From 66-474 sp040255405 (GTDB lineage: Bacteria > Pseudomonadota > Gammaproteobacteria > Xanthomonadales > Rhodanobacteraceae): a stretch of 64,000 nt of DNA. Location of the stretch: the NCBI GenBank assembly GCA_040255405.1, contig JBDZUX010000010.1, forward strand, positions 6,885 through 70,884, written 5' to 3'. Of this stretch, positions 15,823 to 26,703 are shown piece after piece (positions within the stretch are counted from its first letter, which is position 1; every line of letters starts with the position of its first letter). Under the pieces are notes generated by a model, which did no database searches, was not told the origin of the DNA, and worked only from the letters and a program-made list of their open reading frames with translations. A program made the translations under genes and the position numbers.

Positions 15823-18800
15823 CTAGGCCGCCACGCCCGCCAAGCGCGTCGCCTCGGCCAGATCCACCTGCACCAGCCGCGATACGCCCGGTTCGCGCAT
15901 TGTCACGCCGCACAATTGGTACGCCATCTCCATGGTCGATTTGTTGTGGGTGACGACCATGAACTGCACCTTCTCGGACATGTCCCGCACGAGTTGGCTG
16001 AAGCGGCCGACATTGCCTTCGTCGAGCGGCGCGTCCACCTCGTCCAGCAGGCAGAACGGCGCGGGATTCAAATTGAAGATCGCCATCACCAGCGCCACCG
16101 CGGTCATGGCCTTCTCGCCACCCGACAGCAGCGAGATGTGGCTGTTCCGTTTGCCCGGGGGGCGCGCCATCATGGTGACGCCCGCGTCCAGCAGGTCTTC
16201 GCCAGTCAGTTCCAGGTACGCGTGGCCGCCGCCGAACAGTTTCGGGAACAGGTCCTGGAAGCCGGCGTTGACGCGGTCGAAGGTGTCCTTGAAACGCTCG
16301 CGGGTCTCGCGGTCGATCTTGCGGATCGCGTTTTCGAGCGTTTCCAGCGCGGTGGTCAGGTCGGTCATCTGCGCGTCGAGGTATTCCTTGCGCTGAGCGG
16401 CTTCGGCGTGCTCGGTGATCGCGGCAAGATTGACCGGTTCCAGTTTGGCGATGCGGCCGTCGAGGTCGGCGATTCTTTCCTGCCACGCTTCCGGCTGTAC
16501 CTCGTCGGAAAGATTCGCGAGCAGCGGTTCGATTTCCAGCCCCGCCTCGCGGATCGCCTCGGCCAGTTGCTCGGCCCGCAGCCGGTGGCCCTGTTCTTCC
16601 AGGCGCAGCTTTTCCAGCGCATCGCGTTCGCCCGCCATGGCCTGTTCGGCTGCATGGCGCGCCTGCTCGTGCTCGCGCAACGCATTGGCGGAATCCTCCA
16701 CCACGCGCCGCGCGTCCACCAGCTTCTTGTCCACGGTGAGCCGCTGTTCAAGGCACACCTGGCGTTCCTTTTCCAGCGCGGCGATCGGGTCGCCACCCTC
16801 GGCGAGGCGCCGGTCCAGTTCGGCGCGATGCCGCTCGAGTTGCTCGCGCTGCGTGTGCATGCGCGCAAGCGACTGTTCCAGCGCGGCCAGCGTGACGCGC
16901 CTGGATTCCATCGCGATCGCGTGGCGATGCGCGATGTCGGAAGCTTCCTGCGCATCCGCGCGCGCGGCCTCGCGGCGTTCCAGCAATTGCCTGCGTTCGG
17001 ACTCCAGCGCGACGCGCGCCTGCTCGTGTTCGCCCATGCTGGCGACGGCAGCCTGCATGCGCGCACGTGCTGCCTGCAGCAGTTGTTCGTTTTCGGCGAG
17101 CGCGCCTTCGATGCCCGCATGTTCGGCGTCGATGGCGGCAAGCCGCGCCTTGGCACTGTCGATGCGGCCCTGGCGGCTCTGCATCTCACCGGCCAATTCC
17201 GACAATCGACGATGCGCGTTGTACACGTCTCGCTGCGCATCGTCGCGCGCTTGTTCGGCCGCGCGACGCTGGTCGCGCACGTCGGCCTGGCGTTGCTGAA
17301 GCTCGGTGATGCGCTTGTCGACCGCCGCGAGTTCCGCAGTGGCTTCCTGCAACTCACGCTCGCGCGCCAGCACGCCGACCTGACCGCCCTCGGCGCGGCG
17401 TACGCGCGCAAAGCCCGGCCCGAGCCAGATGCCCTCGCGGGTGATGACCGTGTGCGTGGGCGCAAGCGTCCGGGCGGCTGCACGCGCCTCGTCGAGCGAA
17501 GTGGCAATACGGACTTTCGCCAGCAGCGCTCGCGCCGCGGCGGGGCCCGCCACCACGGCGGCAAGCGTATCGGACACATCCGCGTCCAGCGCCTCGCCGT
17601 TGCCGATCAAGGTAATGTCGGTTCTCTCGATGCCGGCAAGCTCATCCGCCAGCGACGCGGGCTCGTCCACCAGCACGGCTTCCAGCATGCCGGCCAGCAC
17701 GGTCTCGACAGCGCGATCCCAGCCATCGCTCACTTTCAATCGCGCGCCAAGCCGCTCGCCATTGGCGAGGCCGACCTTCTGCAGCCACTCGCGCGCGGCG
17801 TCGCGGTCGCGCCCCAGCGCGGCGCGCTGCAAGGCTTCCAGCGACGCAATCCGGCCGCGCAGGGTCTGTTTCTGCGTATTGGCTTCGGCCAGCCAGGTTT
17901 GCGCCTGGCGCTCCTCGCCCAGCAGCCTTTCGGCTTCGGCCTTGTGATGTTCGAGATGCTGCGAGTGCGATTCGACCTGGGCTTTCAGCGCCGCGTATTC
18001 ATCGGCGAGGCTGGCGGTGCCGGCCGTCAAGGCGTCGACATCGAGGTTCTGGCGCTCGTTGCGCAACGTCTCGCGGCGGCGCGACAGGTCAAGCGCCTGC
18101 TTGTCCAGATGGTCGATGTGGGTGCGTTCGACTTCGGCTTCGCGCGAAGTGGACGCGGTCTGCCCGCTGTGCGATTCCCAGCGCTGCTGCCACGCCGCAT
18201 GCGCGGCTTCGGCTTCGTTGAGCGCCTGCGCGGCCTGCGCTTCGGCTTCGCGCAGCCGACCGGTTTCCGGCTCTGCTTCCCCGATCGCGGCCTTCAGTTC
18301 ATCGTGCTGCGCGGTGTCGGCTCGAAGATGATCGGCCAATTCGGTCCACGCGCGTTCGGATTCCTCGCGATCGTGGTGCAGGCGCTCCAGCATTTCACGA
18401 TGGTGCTTGATCTGCTGTTCGACGCGCGCNNNNNNNNNNNNNNNNNNNNNNNNNNNNNNNNNNNNNNNNNNNNNNNNNNNNNNNNNNNNNNNNNNNNNNN
18501 NNNNNNNNNNNNNNNNNNNNNNNNNNNNNTTGACGCGATCGAGGTTCTCGCGCGTGGCCCTGATGCGGCTTTCGGTCTCCTTGCGGCGTTCCTTGTAACG
18601 CGACACGCCGGCGGCTTCTTCCAGGTGGATGCGCAACTGCTCGGGCCGCGATTCCACGATGTCCGAAATCACGCCCTGCTCGATGATGGAATAACTGCGC
18701 GCGCCGAGGCCGGTGCCGAGGAACAGATCGGTGATGTCGCGGCGGCGACAGCGCACGCCATTCAAGTAGTAATCGGATTGCGAGTCGCGGCTGACGCTGC

Positions 18801-19113
18801 GCTTCACCGAAATTTCGTTGAAGCCCGCGTATTCACCGCCCAGCGTGCCGTCGGAGTTGTCGAAAACCAGTTCGACCGTGGCCTGCCCGACCGGCTTGCG
18901 TCCGGAGGAACCGGAAAAGATCACGTCGGTGATCGCTTCGCCGCGCAGCCGGCTGGCCGCGCTTTCGCCCATCACCCAGCGGATCGCGTCGATGATGTTG
19001 GACTTGCCGCAGCCGTTGGGACCGCAGATACCGGTAAGGTTGGTGGGAAGGTGGAGGATGGTCGGGTCGACGAATGACTTGAATCCGGCCAGCTTGATCG
19101 TGGAAAGGCGCAT
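15823..19113 (-). CDS. smc: Chromosome segregation protein SMC, interrupted by an assembly gap
   Basis: SMC ATPase of the MukB/SMC class that organises and segregates the chromosome with ScpA and ScpB. N-terminal head: MRLSTIKLAGFKSFVDPT with Walker A GPNGCGKSN (residues about 33-41) and IIEQGVISDIVESRPEQLR. Then two long coiled coils around a hinge (about 510-640). C-terminal head: signature LLSGGEKAMTAVALV and Walker B FCLLDEVDAPLDEGN. About 1062 residues are visible. Relatives are about 1160, so roughly 100 residues of the first coiled coil are missing at the gap, more than its 100 N allows. The frame happens to stay open across the N run. The ATG is 1-2 codons after the usual family N-terminus. 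Confidence 0.96.
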   Translation of the reverse strand: MRLSTIKLAGFKSFVDPTILHLPTNLTGICGPNGCGKSNIIDAIRWVMGESAASRLRGEAITDVIFSGSSGRKPVGQATVELVFDNSDGTLGGEYAGFNEISVKRSVSRDSQSDYYLNGVRCRRRDITDLFLGTGLGARSYSIIEQGVISDIVESRPEQLRIHLEEAAGVSRYKERRKETESRIRATRENLDRVXXXXXXXXXXXXXXXXXXXXXXXXXXXXXXXXXXARVEQQIKHHREMLERLHHDREESERAWTELADHLRADTAQHDELKAAIGEAEPETGRLREAEAQAAQALNEAEAAHAAWQQRWESHSGQTASTSREAEVERTHIDHLDKQALDLSRRRETLRNERQNLDVDALTAGTASLADEYAALKAQVESHSQHLEHHKAEAERLLGEERQAQTWLAEANTQKQTLRGRIASLEALQRAALGRDRDAAREWLQKVGLANGERLGARLKVSDGWDRAVETVLAGMLEAVLVDEPASLADELAGIERTDITLIGNGEALDADVSDTLAAVVAGPAAARALLAKVRIATSLDEARAAARTLAPTHTVITREGIWLGPGFARVRRAEGGQVGVLARERELQEATAELAAVDKRITELQQRQADVRDQRRAAEQARDDAQRDVYNAHRRLSELAGEMQSRQGRIDSAKARLAAIDAEHAGIEGALAENEQLLQAARARMQAAVASMGEHEQARVALESERRQLLERREAARADAQEASDIAHRHAIAMESRRVTLAALEQSLARMHTQREQLERHRAELDRRLAEGGDPIAALEKERQVCLEQRLTVDKKLVDARRVVEDSANALREHEQARHAAEQAMAGERDALEKLRLEEQGHRLRAEQLAEAIREAGLEIEPLLANLSDEVQPEAWQERIADLDGRIAKLEPVNLAAITEHAEAAQRKEYLDAQMTDLTTALETLENAIRKIDRETRERFKDTFDRVNAGFQDLFPKLFGGGHAYLELTGEDLLDAGVTMMARPPGKRNSHISLLSGGEKAMTAVALVMAIFNLNPAPFCLLDEVDAPLDEGNVGRFSQLVRDMSEKVQFMVVTHNKSTMEMAYQLCGVTMREPGVSRLVQVDLAEATRLAGVAA
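18430..18529. other. Assembly gap (100 N) in smc
   Basis: A 100-N placeholder inside the first coiled coil of SMC. Comparison with usual SMC length suggests about 300 missing bases. No duplicated flanks are seen, unlike the gap at 5523. Confidence 0.9.
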
Positions 19114-19353
19114 CGGTCAGTTGTTGGAAGTCACGGCAACGATGGGGCGGCGGCACGCCGCCGGGCGAATGCGCCACTGTGCCAAGTACCACGGCATGGC
19201 GCAACGGAAAGATAATCTTGCATTAACTTTCAATGGCTTACAGCGAACACTTCGTGTCGATCCAGTCCGTATGCAGAGACGGTGGGTTCCGAACGGCGAA
19301 CCGCCACCCGGGCTTGCGCGGAATGACGAAAGAAAGATTGCACTTCCCGCCGT

Positions 19354-19620
19354 TCACCCGTGCAACGAGCCTTGCGCCTCGATCGCCAATGCATGGATGC
19401 CGTTGCCCATCAGGTCCGCGAGCGCGTCGTACACCATGCGGTGTTGTTGCACCCGGGTCTTGCCATCGAACGCCGCGCTGGCGATCCGCACGCGGAAGTG
19501 CCCCGTGCCCTCGCCCGCATGGCCGATGTGCAGATGACCTTCGTCGATCACGTCCAGCGCCGTGGGCGCGAAGGCCGTCTGCAACCGTCCGCGAATGTCT
19601 GCGATCGATGCCGCGCTCAT
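19354..19620 (-). CDS. BolA-family protein
   Basis: An 88-residue BolA-like protein, a family that partners with monothiol glutaredoxins in Fe-S handling or acts in stress-linked morphology control. Seen: IADIRGRLQTAFAPTALDVIDEGHLHIGHAGEGTGHFRVRIASAAFDGKTRVQQHRMVYDAL, with the conserved H (HxGH) and the RVxQHRMVYxAL helix-turn pattern. ATG 19620 overlaps the yciI stop by 4 bases, so it is coupled to that gene. The short length fits BolA rather than IbaG in gene order, but the symbol is left open. Confidence 0.9.
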   Translation of the reverse strand: MSAASIADIRGRLQTAFAPTALDVIDEGHLHIGHAGEGTGHFRVRIASAAFDGKTRVQQHRMVYDALADLMGNGIHALAIEAQGSLHG

Positions 19621-19916
19621 GGCAGCGTCTGGCGGAACGGCCGCACCGTCACTTCGCGATAGACGCCGGCCGCGCGATAGGGATCGGCATCGGCCCACGC
19701 CTTGGCGGCTTCAAGATCCTCGAATTCGGCGAGGATCAGGCTGCCGCTGAACCCCGCAGGGCCCGGGTCTTCCGCGTCGATCGCGGGAAACGGGCCCGCC
19801 AGCAACAAGCGACCTTCTTCCAGCAATTTCTGCAGGCGCGCGAGGTGCGCGGGCCGCGCACCCTTGCGCTTGTCCAGCGAGTTTTCGACATCGATGCCGG
19901 TGATGGCGTACCACAT
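19617..19916 (-). CDS. YciI-family protein
   Basis: A 99-residue ferredoxin-like-fold protein of the YciI family. MWYAITGIDVENSLDKRKGARPAHLARLQKLLEEGRLLLAGPFPA contains the conserved RxxHLxxL region, and SLILAEFEDLEAAKAWADADPYRAAGVY the conserved Asp-Pro. Activity is not established for most members; some are muconolactone-isomerase-like. It precedes bolA in a coupled pair, a common gammaproteobacterial order. ATG 19916 is preceded by a GAGAGG-type site. Confidence 0.92.
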   Translation of the reverse strand: MWYAITGIDVENSLDKRKGARPAHLARLQKLLEEGRLLLAGPFPAIDAEDPGPAGFSGSLILAEFEDLEAAKAWADADPYRAAGVYREVTVRPFRQTLP

Positions 19917-19954
19917 GATCGTTTGCCTCTCTTCAAAAACGTCCCGGTTTTTCT

Positions 19955-20019
19955 CAGGAGCCTGCCTGCAGGCGACCAGTCTCGTCAGACGATCGCTTCC
20001 GTCGCGCGCAAGCGCGCTC

Positions 20020-20024
<5 letters not shown>
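19955..20024. repeat. Inverted pair of REP palindromes after lysS
   Basis: Two REP-like hairpins of the family (G)TAGGAGC...GCGAC. CAGGAGCCTGCCTGCAGGCGAC (19955-19977) on the plus strand and TAGGAGCGCGCTTGCGCGCGAC (20022-20001) on the minus strand form a BIME-like pair. The TAG of the second is the lysS stop codon. Confidence 0.8.
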
Positions 20025-21531
<1,507 letters not shown>

Positions 21532-21546
21532 GTCTGTGTGTCTGCG

Positions 21547-21690
21547 TCCTCTCCCACCGGGAGAAGGGTTGGGGTGAGGGTTCGGGAATTCCGTGGCGCC
21601 TCGTCGCAAACCGGATCCTCATCCGGCGCTTTGCGCAAGAACACCAGCAGCGCTTGAGGCATCCTTCTCCCGGCGGGAGAAAGAAAGAGC
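21547..21690. repeat. Composite palindromic repeat between lysS and prfB
   Basis: About 140 bases built of CTCTCCCACCGGGAGAAGGG, then TTGGGGTGAGGGTTCGGG, a middle CCTCATCCGGCGCTTTGCGC, and a terminal CTTCTCCCGGCGGGAGAAAG hairpin. Two more copies lie between narH and narJ (56330-56724), and the terminal hairpin alone lies inside ratA. It is a dispersed non-coding element. Confidence 0.8.
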
Positions 21691-21695
21691 ATAAC

Positions 21696-22821
21696 TTACG
21701 CGTCCGCGCGCTTGGCACCGGCCGCCAGTCCCATCTTCAAACTGGCTTCGATGAATTCGTCGAGGTCGCCATCCAGCACGCGCTGGGTGTCGGTGCGTTC
21801 GACTCCGGTGCGAAGGTCCTTGATGCGCGACTGGTCCAGCACGTAGTTGCGGATCTGACTGCCCCAGCCCACGTCGGATTTGGTGGCCTCGACTGCGGCC
21901 TTTTCGGCGTTGCGCCTCTGCATCTCGGCTTCATAAAGTTTCGCGCGCAGCATTTTCATGGCGCGGTCGCGGTTGGCGTGCTGCGACCGTTCGGTCTGGC
22001 ACGCCACCACGATGCCGCTCGGCATGTGCGTGATGCGCACGGCCGATTCGGTCTTGTTGACGTGCTGGCCGCCGGCGCCGGACGAACGATACACATCGGT
22101 CTTCAAGTCGGCAGGGTTGATTTCGATGTCGATGTCGTCATCGACTTCCGGCGACACGAACACGGACGCGAAGGACGTGTGGCGGCGATTGTCCGAGTCG
22201 AACGGGGATTTCCGCACCAGCCGGTGCACGCCGATTTCGGTCTTGAGCCAGCCGTAGGCGTAATCGCCGGCCACGCGGAATGTGGCCGACTTGATGCCCG
22301 CGACCTCGCCGTCGCTGGCTTCCAGCAGTTCGGTCTGCCAGCCCTTGTCCTCGGCCCAACGCAGGTACATGCGCAGCAGCATTTCGGCCCAATCCTGCGC
22401 TTCGGTGCCACCCGCGCCGGCCTGGATATCCACGAACGCATTGGACGAATCCATTTCGCCCGAGAACATGCGCTGGAACTCCAGCTTGCCGATGCGGGAT
22501 TCCAGCAGGTTCACGTCGCGCGCCACCGATTCGATGGAAGCGTCATCGCCCTCGTCGGCGGACAGCTCCAGCAACTCACCCGCATCGTCGAGTCCGTGGG
22601 TGATGCCGTCCAGCCCTTCCACGAAGTCGGCAAGGCGCGCCCGCTCACGACCCAGATCCTGCGCGCGCTTCGGATCGTCCCAGATATTGGGGCTTTCCAG
22701 TTCCCGGGTTACTTCTTCCAGGCGTTCACGCTTGACCGGGTAGTCAAAGATACCCCCTAAGCGATTCGACGCGTTCGCGCAGGTCCGCGATGTGGGCGCG
22801 GATCGGGTTGGTTTCGAGCAT
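21696..22821 (-). CDS. prfB: Peptide chain release factor 2, with programmed +1 frameshift
   Basis: RF2 terminates translation at UGA and UAA. The gene is in two frames: codons 1-25 at 22821-22747 (ending LRGYL), then a TGA; reading resumes +1 at GAC 22745 (DYPVKRERLEE) and runs to 21696. The joined product is 374 residues. The peptidyl-hydrolysis motif GGQ lies in SSGAGGQHVNKTESAVR, and the stop-recognition tripeptide SPF in RKSPFDSDNRRH. Both are intact. The ATG at 22821 is the family start (MLETNPIRAHIADL); the alternative in-frame upstream start in the second frame is not used. Confidence 0.98.
22743..22758 (-). promoter_or_regulatory. RF2 autoregulatory frameshift site
   Basis: Minus strand AGGGGGTATCTTTGAC. 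An internal Shine-Dalgarno-like AGGGGG lies three bases before CTT-TGA-C. When RF2 is scarce the ribosome pauses at TGA and slips +1 on CTT, so RF2 controls its own synthesis. The site is identical to the canonical bacterial one. Confidence 0.97.
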
Positions 22822-22959
22822 AGTGGCGGTGACCGGGAAAAGACTGCAAATGTTAGCAAAGCCGCGCGATTGCCGCAGCATCAGCGTCCGTGGCTGACAG
22901 CTGCAATGGCCGGCCGGCATCGCCGTCGCTCCCGGATGGAAAGCGACGCCGCAGTCGGA

Positions 22960-23297
22960 CATCGAGCCTGAAACCGATTCCGGATCGCGCTGCGCGCACC
23001 CGGAATGACGATCAAGACCAAGCCAACAGGGCTTGTCATTCCGGAGCCGCTCGGGGCGGGAGCAGACCAGCCGATACGCTTTGTCATACAAGGGACATGC
23101 CCGCGCGCAGCGGCAGTGGAACCCGGATTGGGTGGCTCTTGACGGCGCAGCGTGCCGTGGCCGTGGTACCACCAGTGTTACGGGGCGCCAGGGGCAGGAC
23201 GGCATGATCGGGAAGCGACGCCGCAGTTCGGGCATCGCGTCCGGGACCGGTTCCGGATCGCGCTGGGCGCGTCCGGAATGACGGTCAAAATCGAGCC
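22960..23297. repeat. Two diverged copies of the CGTCATTCCGG repeat in the prfB-reductase spacer
   Basis: The 486-base space between prfB and the flavin reductase holds no gene I can support. Copies run at 22917-23025 and 23202-23297. Each begins near GAAGCGACGCCGCAGT or a variant, then GGTTCCGGATCGCGCTG, and ends CCGGAATGACG-TCAA. A third, reverse piece (TTGTCATTCCGGAGCC) lies at 23033-23050. Confidence 0.6.
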
Positions 23298-23307
23298 AAC
23301 ACCGGGT

Positions 23308-23868
23308 TCAAGCGATGAACTGCTTGATCCACTGCAAGTACTTGTCCACGTAGTCGCCAAGGAACTTCGCGACGCTTTCGTCGGTGACGCTGCCGTCGTC
23401 TGCGAACAAGCCGTCCTTGTAGCGGACAAACGCTTCCGGTTGCTGCAACAATGGAACGTCCAGGAACACGCAGATGTTGCGCAGGTGCTGTTGTGCCAAT
23501 GCGGTCGACATGGCGCCGGCCGAGGTGCCGATCACCGCGCCCGGCTTGCCCGAGAACGCGCTGTAACCGTACGGCCGCGAGGCGATGTCGATGGCGTTCT
23601 TCAGCACGCCGGGCACCGAACGGTTGTATTCCGGCGTCACGAACAGTACGGCCTCGCAGGCGTTGATGTCGTCCTTCAGCCGCTTGCAAACCGGCGGGTA
23701 ATCGCCATCGAAATCCTGGTTGTAGAGCGGCTGGTCGTCGATGCGGATCCGGTGAAACACAGCACGATCGCCTGCGATCTTCTCCAGCGTGCGTGCCAGC
23801 TGCTTGTTCAATGAACCCTTGCGGAGGCTGCCGACCAGCACCGCGACGACGGGACGTTGCTTGCTCAT
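23308..23868 (-). CDS. NADPH-dependent FMN reductase / quinone reductase (flavodoxin fold)
   Basis: A 186-residue flavodoxin-like enzyme of the NADPH-dependent FMN reductase family, near the ChrR/YieF chromate and quinone reductases. FMN phosphate loop LVGSLRKGSLNKQLARTL (residues about 12-29), the second flavin loop VTPEYNRSVPGVLKNAIDIASRP, and GKPGAVIGTSAGAMSTALAQQHLR, which closes over the flavin, are all present. Substrate is not defined; relatives reduce quinones, azo dyes or metal oxyanions. It stands alone between the repeat spacer and a methyltransferase on the same strand. Confidence 0.88.
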   Translation of the reverse strand: MSKQRPVVAVLVGSLRKGSLNKQLARTLEKIAGDRAVFHRIRIDDQPLYNQDFDGDYPPVCKRLKDDINACEAVLFVTPEYNRSVPGVLKNAIDIASRPYGYSAFSGKPGAVIGTSAGAMSTALAQQHLRNICVFLDVPLLQQPEAFVRYKDGLFADDGSVTDESVAKFLGDYVDKYLQWIKQFIA

Positions 23869-23940
23869 TCCAGTTCCTCGATAGTCAAAAACAATCGTGC
23901 GCCCGGACGAATCGGCGTGTGCCCGGGAGCAGCCACGCGC

Positions 23941-24780
23941 TCAAGGCTTCACGAACTTCAGCGTCATCCGGTCCGATTCACCGATCGCCTTCATCTTCGC
24001 GTGTTCCGAATCCGGCCCCGCCAGGTCCGGCGGCAGACGATGCACGTTGACGTCTTCCGGATCTTTCGGATTGGCGTTGATTTCCGAAGCACCCGCCAAG
24101 CGGAATCCGGCACGCATGCCCGCCTCGATCATGTAGTCCTCGGGGATGCGGTGCAACGTCTTCGAGCTTTGTACGGCGTCCGCGGACGGTTTGGCGCGAT
24201 GGTCGGTGACGCCGAACACGCCACCCGGCTTCAACACCTTGTACGCAGCCTTGAACACCGCGTCCAGGGTCGCGGGACTGCGGTTCAGCCAGTCATGCGT
24301 GTTGCGAAACGTCAGCACCATGTCGGCCGATCCATCCGGCCCCATGTCCAGATGATCCGGCGGCGCGAAAGGCACCATCCTTGCGATGTGGCCGTAAACC
24401 TTGGGGTCGGCTTTCAATTTCTGCTCGAAGTGGCTGGAACCGTTGCCGCGCGACGGTGGTGTCGCTTCGATCAGCTGCCCGTGCGCATGCAGGAACGGCG
24501 CCAGGATTTCGGTATACCAGCCACCGCCCGGCGCGAGTTCCACCACGGTCATGTCCGGCTTGATCCCGAAGAATTGCAGCGTCTCGACGGGATGCCGGTA
24601 TTGGTCGCGTGCCTTGTTGGCCGGCGAGCGCCACGAACCCGCCACTGCCTCCTTGAGCATCGTCGCGGTGTCGCCCTGGGCGATGGGCCCCGTATTCTCC
24701 GCGGCGAACCCAACGCCGGCGAACGCCAGCGCCGCAATCAGCATGCAACCGCCCACAGCCTTGCCGTGCTTCGCGATCAT
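23941..24780 (-). CDS. Class I SAM-dependent methyltransferase with an N-terminal signal peptide (COG4798 type)
   Basis: A 279-residue protein with a clear signal peptide (KAVGGCMLIAALAFAGVGFA, then cleavage before AENT) ahead of a Rossmann methyltransferase. Motif I is VVELAPGGGWYTEILAP (about residues 80-96), followed by a motif IV-like NTHDWL and LKPGGVFGVTDHR. The N-terminal SPANKARDQYRHPVETLQFFGIKPDMTV is typical of the COG4798 predicted methyltransferases. Substrate is unknown. A SAM enzyme outside the cytoplasm would lack a cofactor supply, so either the leader is retained as an anchor facing the cytoplasm or the activity is not methyl transfer. ATG 24780 has AGGAGGG 6 bases upstream. 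Confidence 0.85.
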   Translation of the reverse strand: MIAKHGKAVGGCMLIAALAFAGVGFAAENTGPIAQGDTATMLKEAVAGSWRSPANKARDQYRHPVETLQFFGIKPDMTVVELAPGGGWYTEILAPFLHAHGQLIEATPPSRGNGSSHFEQKLKADPKVYGHIARMVPFAPPDHLDMGPDGSADMVLTFRNTHDWLNRSPATLDAVFKAAYKVLKPGGVFGVTDHRAKPSADAVQSSKTLHRIPEDYMIEAGMRAGFRLAGASEINANPKDPEDVNVHRLPPDLAGPDSEHAKMKAIGESDRMTLKFVKP

Positions 24781-24860
24781 GGTGCGCCCTCCTGCGGAAA
24801 CTCCACAATCTAGTGCAGGGCGCGTAACGCCATCGTGAATGCAGCGAACTGCCGGTCCTG

Positions 24861-26543
24861 TTACACCAGCGCCTGCGCGTGCACGCCGCGCACGGCTCGG
24901 CCCGATGGGTCGGCCATGGCGGCGAACTCCGGATCCCAGGCCAGCGCCGCGCGTGACGAACACGCGATCGACTTGCCGCCCGGCACGGTCGCGGCGCAGG
25001 CCGCGTCGGGATAGAACGCTGCGAAGATGCGCCGGTAGAAATACGCTTCCTTGGTGCCCGGCGCATTGAGCGGAAAGCGCGATGCCGCCGCAGCCAATTC
25101 GCGATCGCTCACCGCGTGATCGGCGTGTGCCTTCAGGCCGTCGATCCAGCCGTATCCGACGCCGTCGCTGAACTGCTCCTTCTGGCGCCACAGGATTTCC
25201 CTCGGCAACGCGCCCTCGAACGCCTCGCGCAGCACGTGCTTCTCGATGCGCCCTCCCCCGGCCATCTTGTGTGCGGCATCCATGCCCATCGCCGCGTCGA
25301 TGAATTCGAGGTCGAGGAACGGCACGCGGGCCTCCACGCCCCACGCCATCATCGCCTTGTTGGCCCGCAGGCAATCGTAGGCGTGCAGCGCGTCGAGCTT
25401 GCGCACCGTTTCCTCGTGGAAGGCCTCGGCCGAAGGCGCCTTGTGGAAGTAGAGATAACCACCGAAGAGTTCGTCGGAACCCTCGCCCGACAGCACCATC
25501 TTCACGCCCATGGCCTTGATCCGCCGCGCCAGCAGGTACATCGGCGTGGCCGCGCGGATGGTGGTGACGTCGTAGGTCTCCAGATGCCGGACCACCTCGG
25601 GCACGGCGTCGAGTCCTTCCTGGAAGGTGTAGACGAAGCCATGATGCACGGTACCCAGCGCGTCGGCCGCGATCCGTGCCGCGGCAAGATCGGGCGAACC
25701 TTCGAGACCGATCGCGAACGAATGCAGGCGCGGCCACCAGGCCTCACTCGCATCGTTGTCCTCGATGCGCTCACGCGCGAACTTCGCCGCGCAAGCCGCG
25801 ACCAGCGAGGAATCGAGGCCGCCCGACAGCAACACGCCGAAAGGCACGTCGGTCATCAATTGTCGATGGACGGCCAGTTCGAATGCACGGCGCAATTCAC
25901 CGGGCGCCAGCGCACGACCACGCGTCGCTGCGTAGTCGCGCCAGGGCTTTTCGTAGTAACGACGCAACAGGCCGCTGGCGCTGTCGTACACATGCCCCGG
26001 CGGGAACGCCGCCACGTCGGCGCACATACCCGCCAGCGCCTTCATCTCGGACGCCACGCACAGGCGACCTTGCGCATCATGGCCCCAGTACAGCGGACAC
26101 ACGCCGATCGGATCGCGCGCAATCAGATAGCGCTGCGCAGTGCCATCCCACAGTGCGAAGGCGAAGATGCCGTTGAATTTCGGGAGGCCGGCCGCGAGAA
26201 ATGCCGCGGCCCCCAGTTCCGCATACAACGCGTTGATGACTTCGCAGTCGGACCCCGTGGTGAAATCGTAGCCACTGGTTTCGCGCAATTCGCGATGGTT
26301 GTAGATCTCGCCGTTCACCGCCAGCGCCAACGCACCGTCGCGCGAGCACAACGGCTGTGCACCCGATGCCGGGTCGACGATGGCGAGGCGCTCATGCACC
26401 AGGATCGTCTTGCCATCGGCGAACACGCCGCTCCAGTCGGGACCGCGGTGGCGCTGGCGTTGTGAACATGCCAGCGCCCGCCGGCGCAACGCGGCGATGT
26501 CATCACCCGGTTGCAGGTCGAACATTCCGAAGATCGCGCACAT
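24861..26543 (-). CDS. asnB: Asparagine synthase (glutamine-hydrolysing)
   Basis: Cytoplasmic enzyme (560 residues) that makes asparagine from aspartate, glutamine and ATP. Class II glutaminase domain: nucleophile Cys2 in MCAIFGMF, later RLAIVDPASGAQPL, NGEIYNHRELR and GSDCEVI. Synthetase domain: ATP pyrophosphatase SGGLDSSLVAA and SGEGSDELFGGYLYF. The start is ATG 26543 because Cys2 must follow the initiator Met; upstream ATGs would bury it. A 39-codon leader ORF with Asn codons and a terminator lie upstream on the same strand, suggesting control by attenuation. Confidence 0.97.
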   Translation of the reverse strand: MCAIFGMFDLQPGDDIAALRRRALACSQRQRHRGPDWSGVFADGKTILVHERLAIVDPASGAQPLCSRDGALALAVNGEIYNHRELRETSGYDFTTGSDCEVINALYAELGAAAFLAAGLPKFNGIFAFALWDGTAQRYLIARDPIGVCPLYWGHDAQGRLCVASEMKALAGMCADVAAFPPGHVYDSASGLLRRYYEKPWRDYAATRGRALAPGELRRAFELAVHRQLMTDVPFGVLLSGGLDSSLVAACAAKFARERIEDNDASEAWWPRLHSFAIGLEGSPDLAAARIAADALGTVHHGFVYTFQEGLDAVPEVVRHLETYDVTTIRAATPMYLLARRIKAMGVKMVLSGEGSDELFGGYLYFHKAPSAEAFHEETVRKLDALHAYDCLRANKAMMAWGVEARVPFLDLEFIDAAMGMDAAHKMAGGGRIEKHVLREAFEGALPREILWRQKEQFSDGVGYGWIDGLKAHADHAVSDRELAAAASRFPLNAPGTKEAYFYRRIFAAFYPDAACAATVPGGKSIACSSRAALAWDPEFAAMADPSGRAVRGVHAQALV

Positions 26544-26641
26544 GATCATGATCCTTTTTCGAAGCGGGTCTTGTTGAAAATCGGCCATGGAAGGCCGGGT
26601 TTGCTTTGTGCCGATGGATCTGCGCAAAAAATCATCCACGC

Positions 26642-26676
26642 AAAAATCGCCGAGGCCCGCTTGTGGCGGGCCTCGG
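26642..26676 (-). terminator. Rho-independent terminator before asnB (attenuator)
   Basis: On the asnB strand, an 11-bp perfect stem CCGAGGCCCGC / GCGGGCCTCGG with a 5-base loop, followed by CGATTTTTG. No T-run follows it on the opposite strand, so it points toward asnB. It lies about 100 bases upstream of the asnB start and 27 bases after the leader stop. Confidence 0.9.
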
Positions 26677-26703
26677 TTGCGTGTCTCTCGTTGAAACTTG
26701 CAG

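Noticed and set aside
15601..19077. Very long open frame (1158 codons) antisense to smc
   Set aside because: Shadow of the SMC frame in GC-rich DNA; His/Arg/Gly-rich product without family features.
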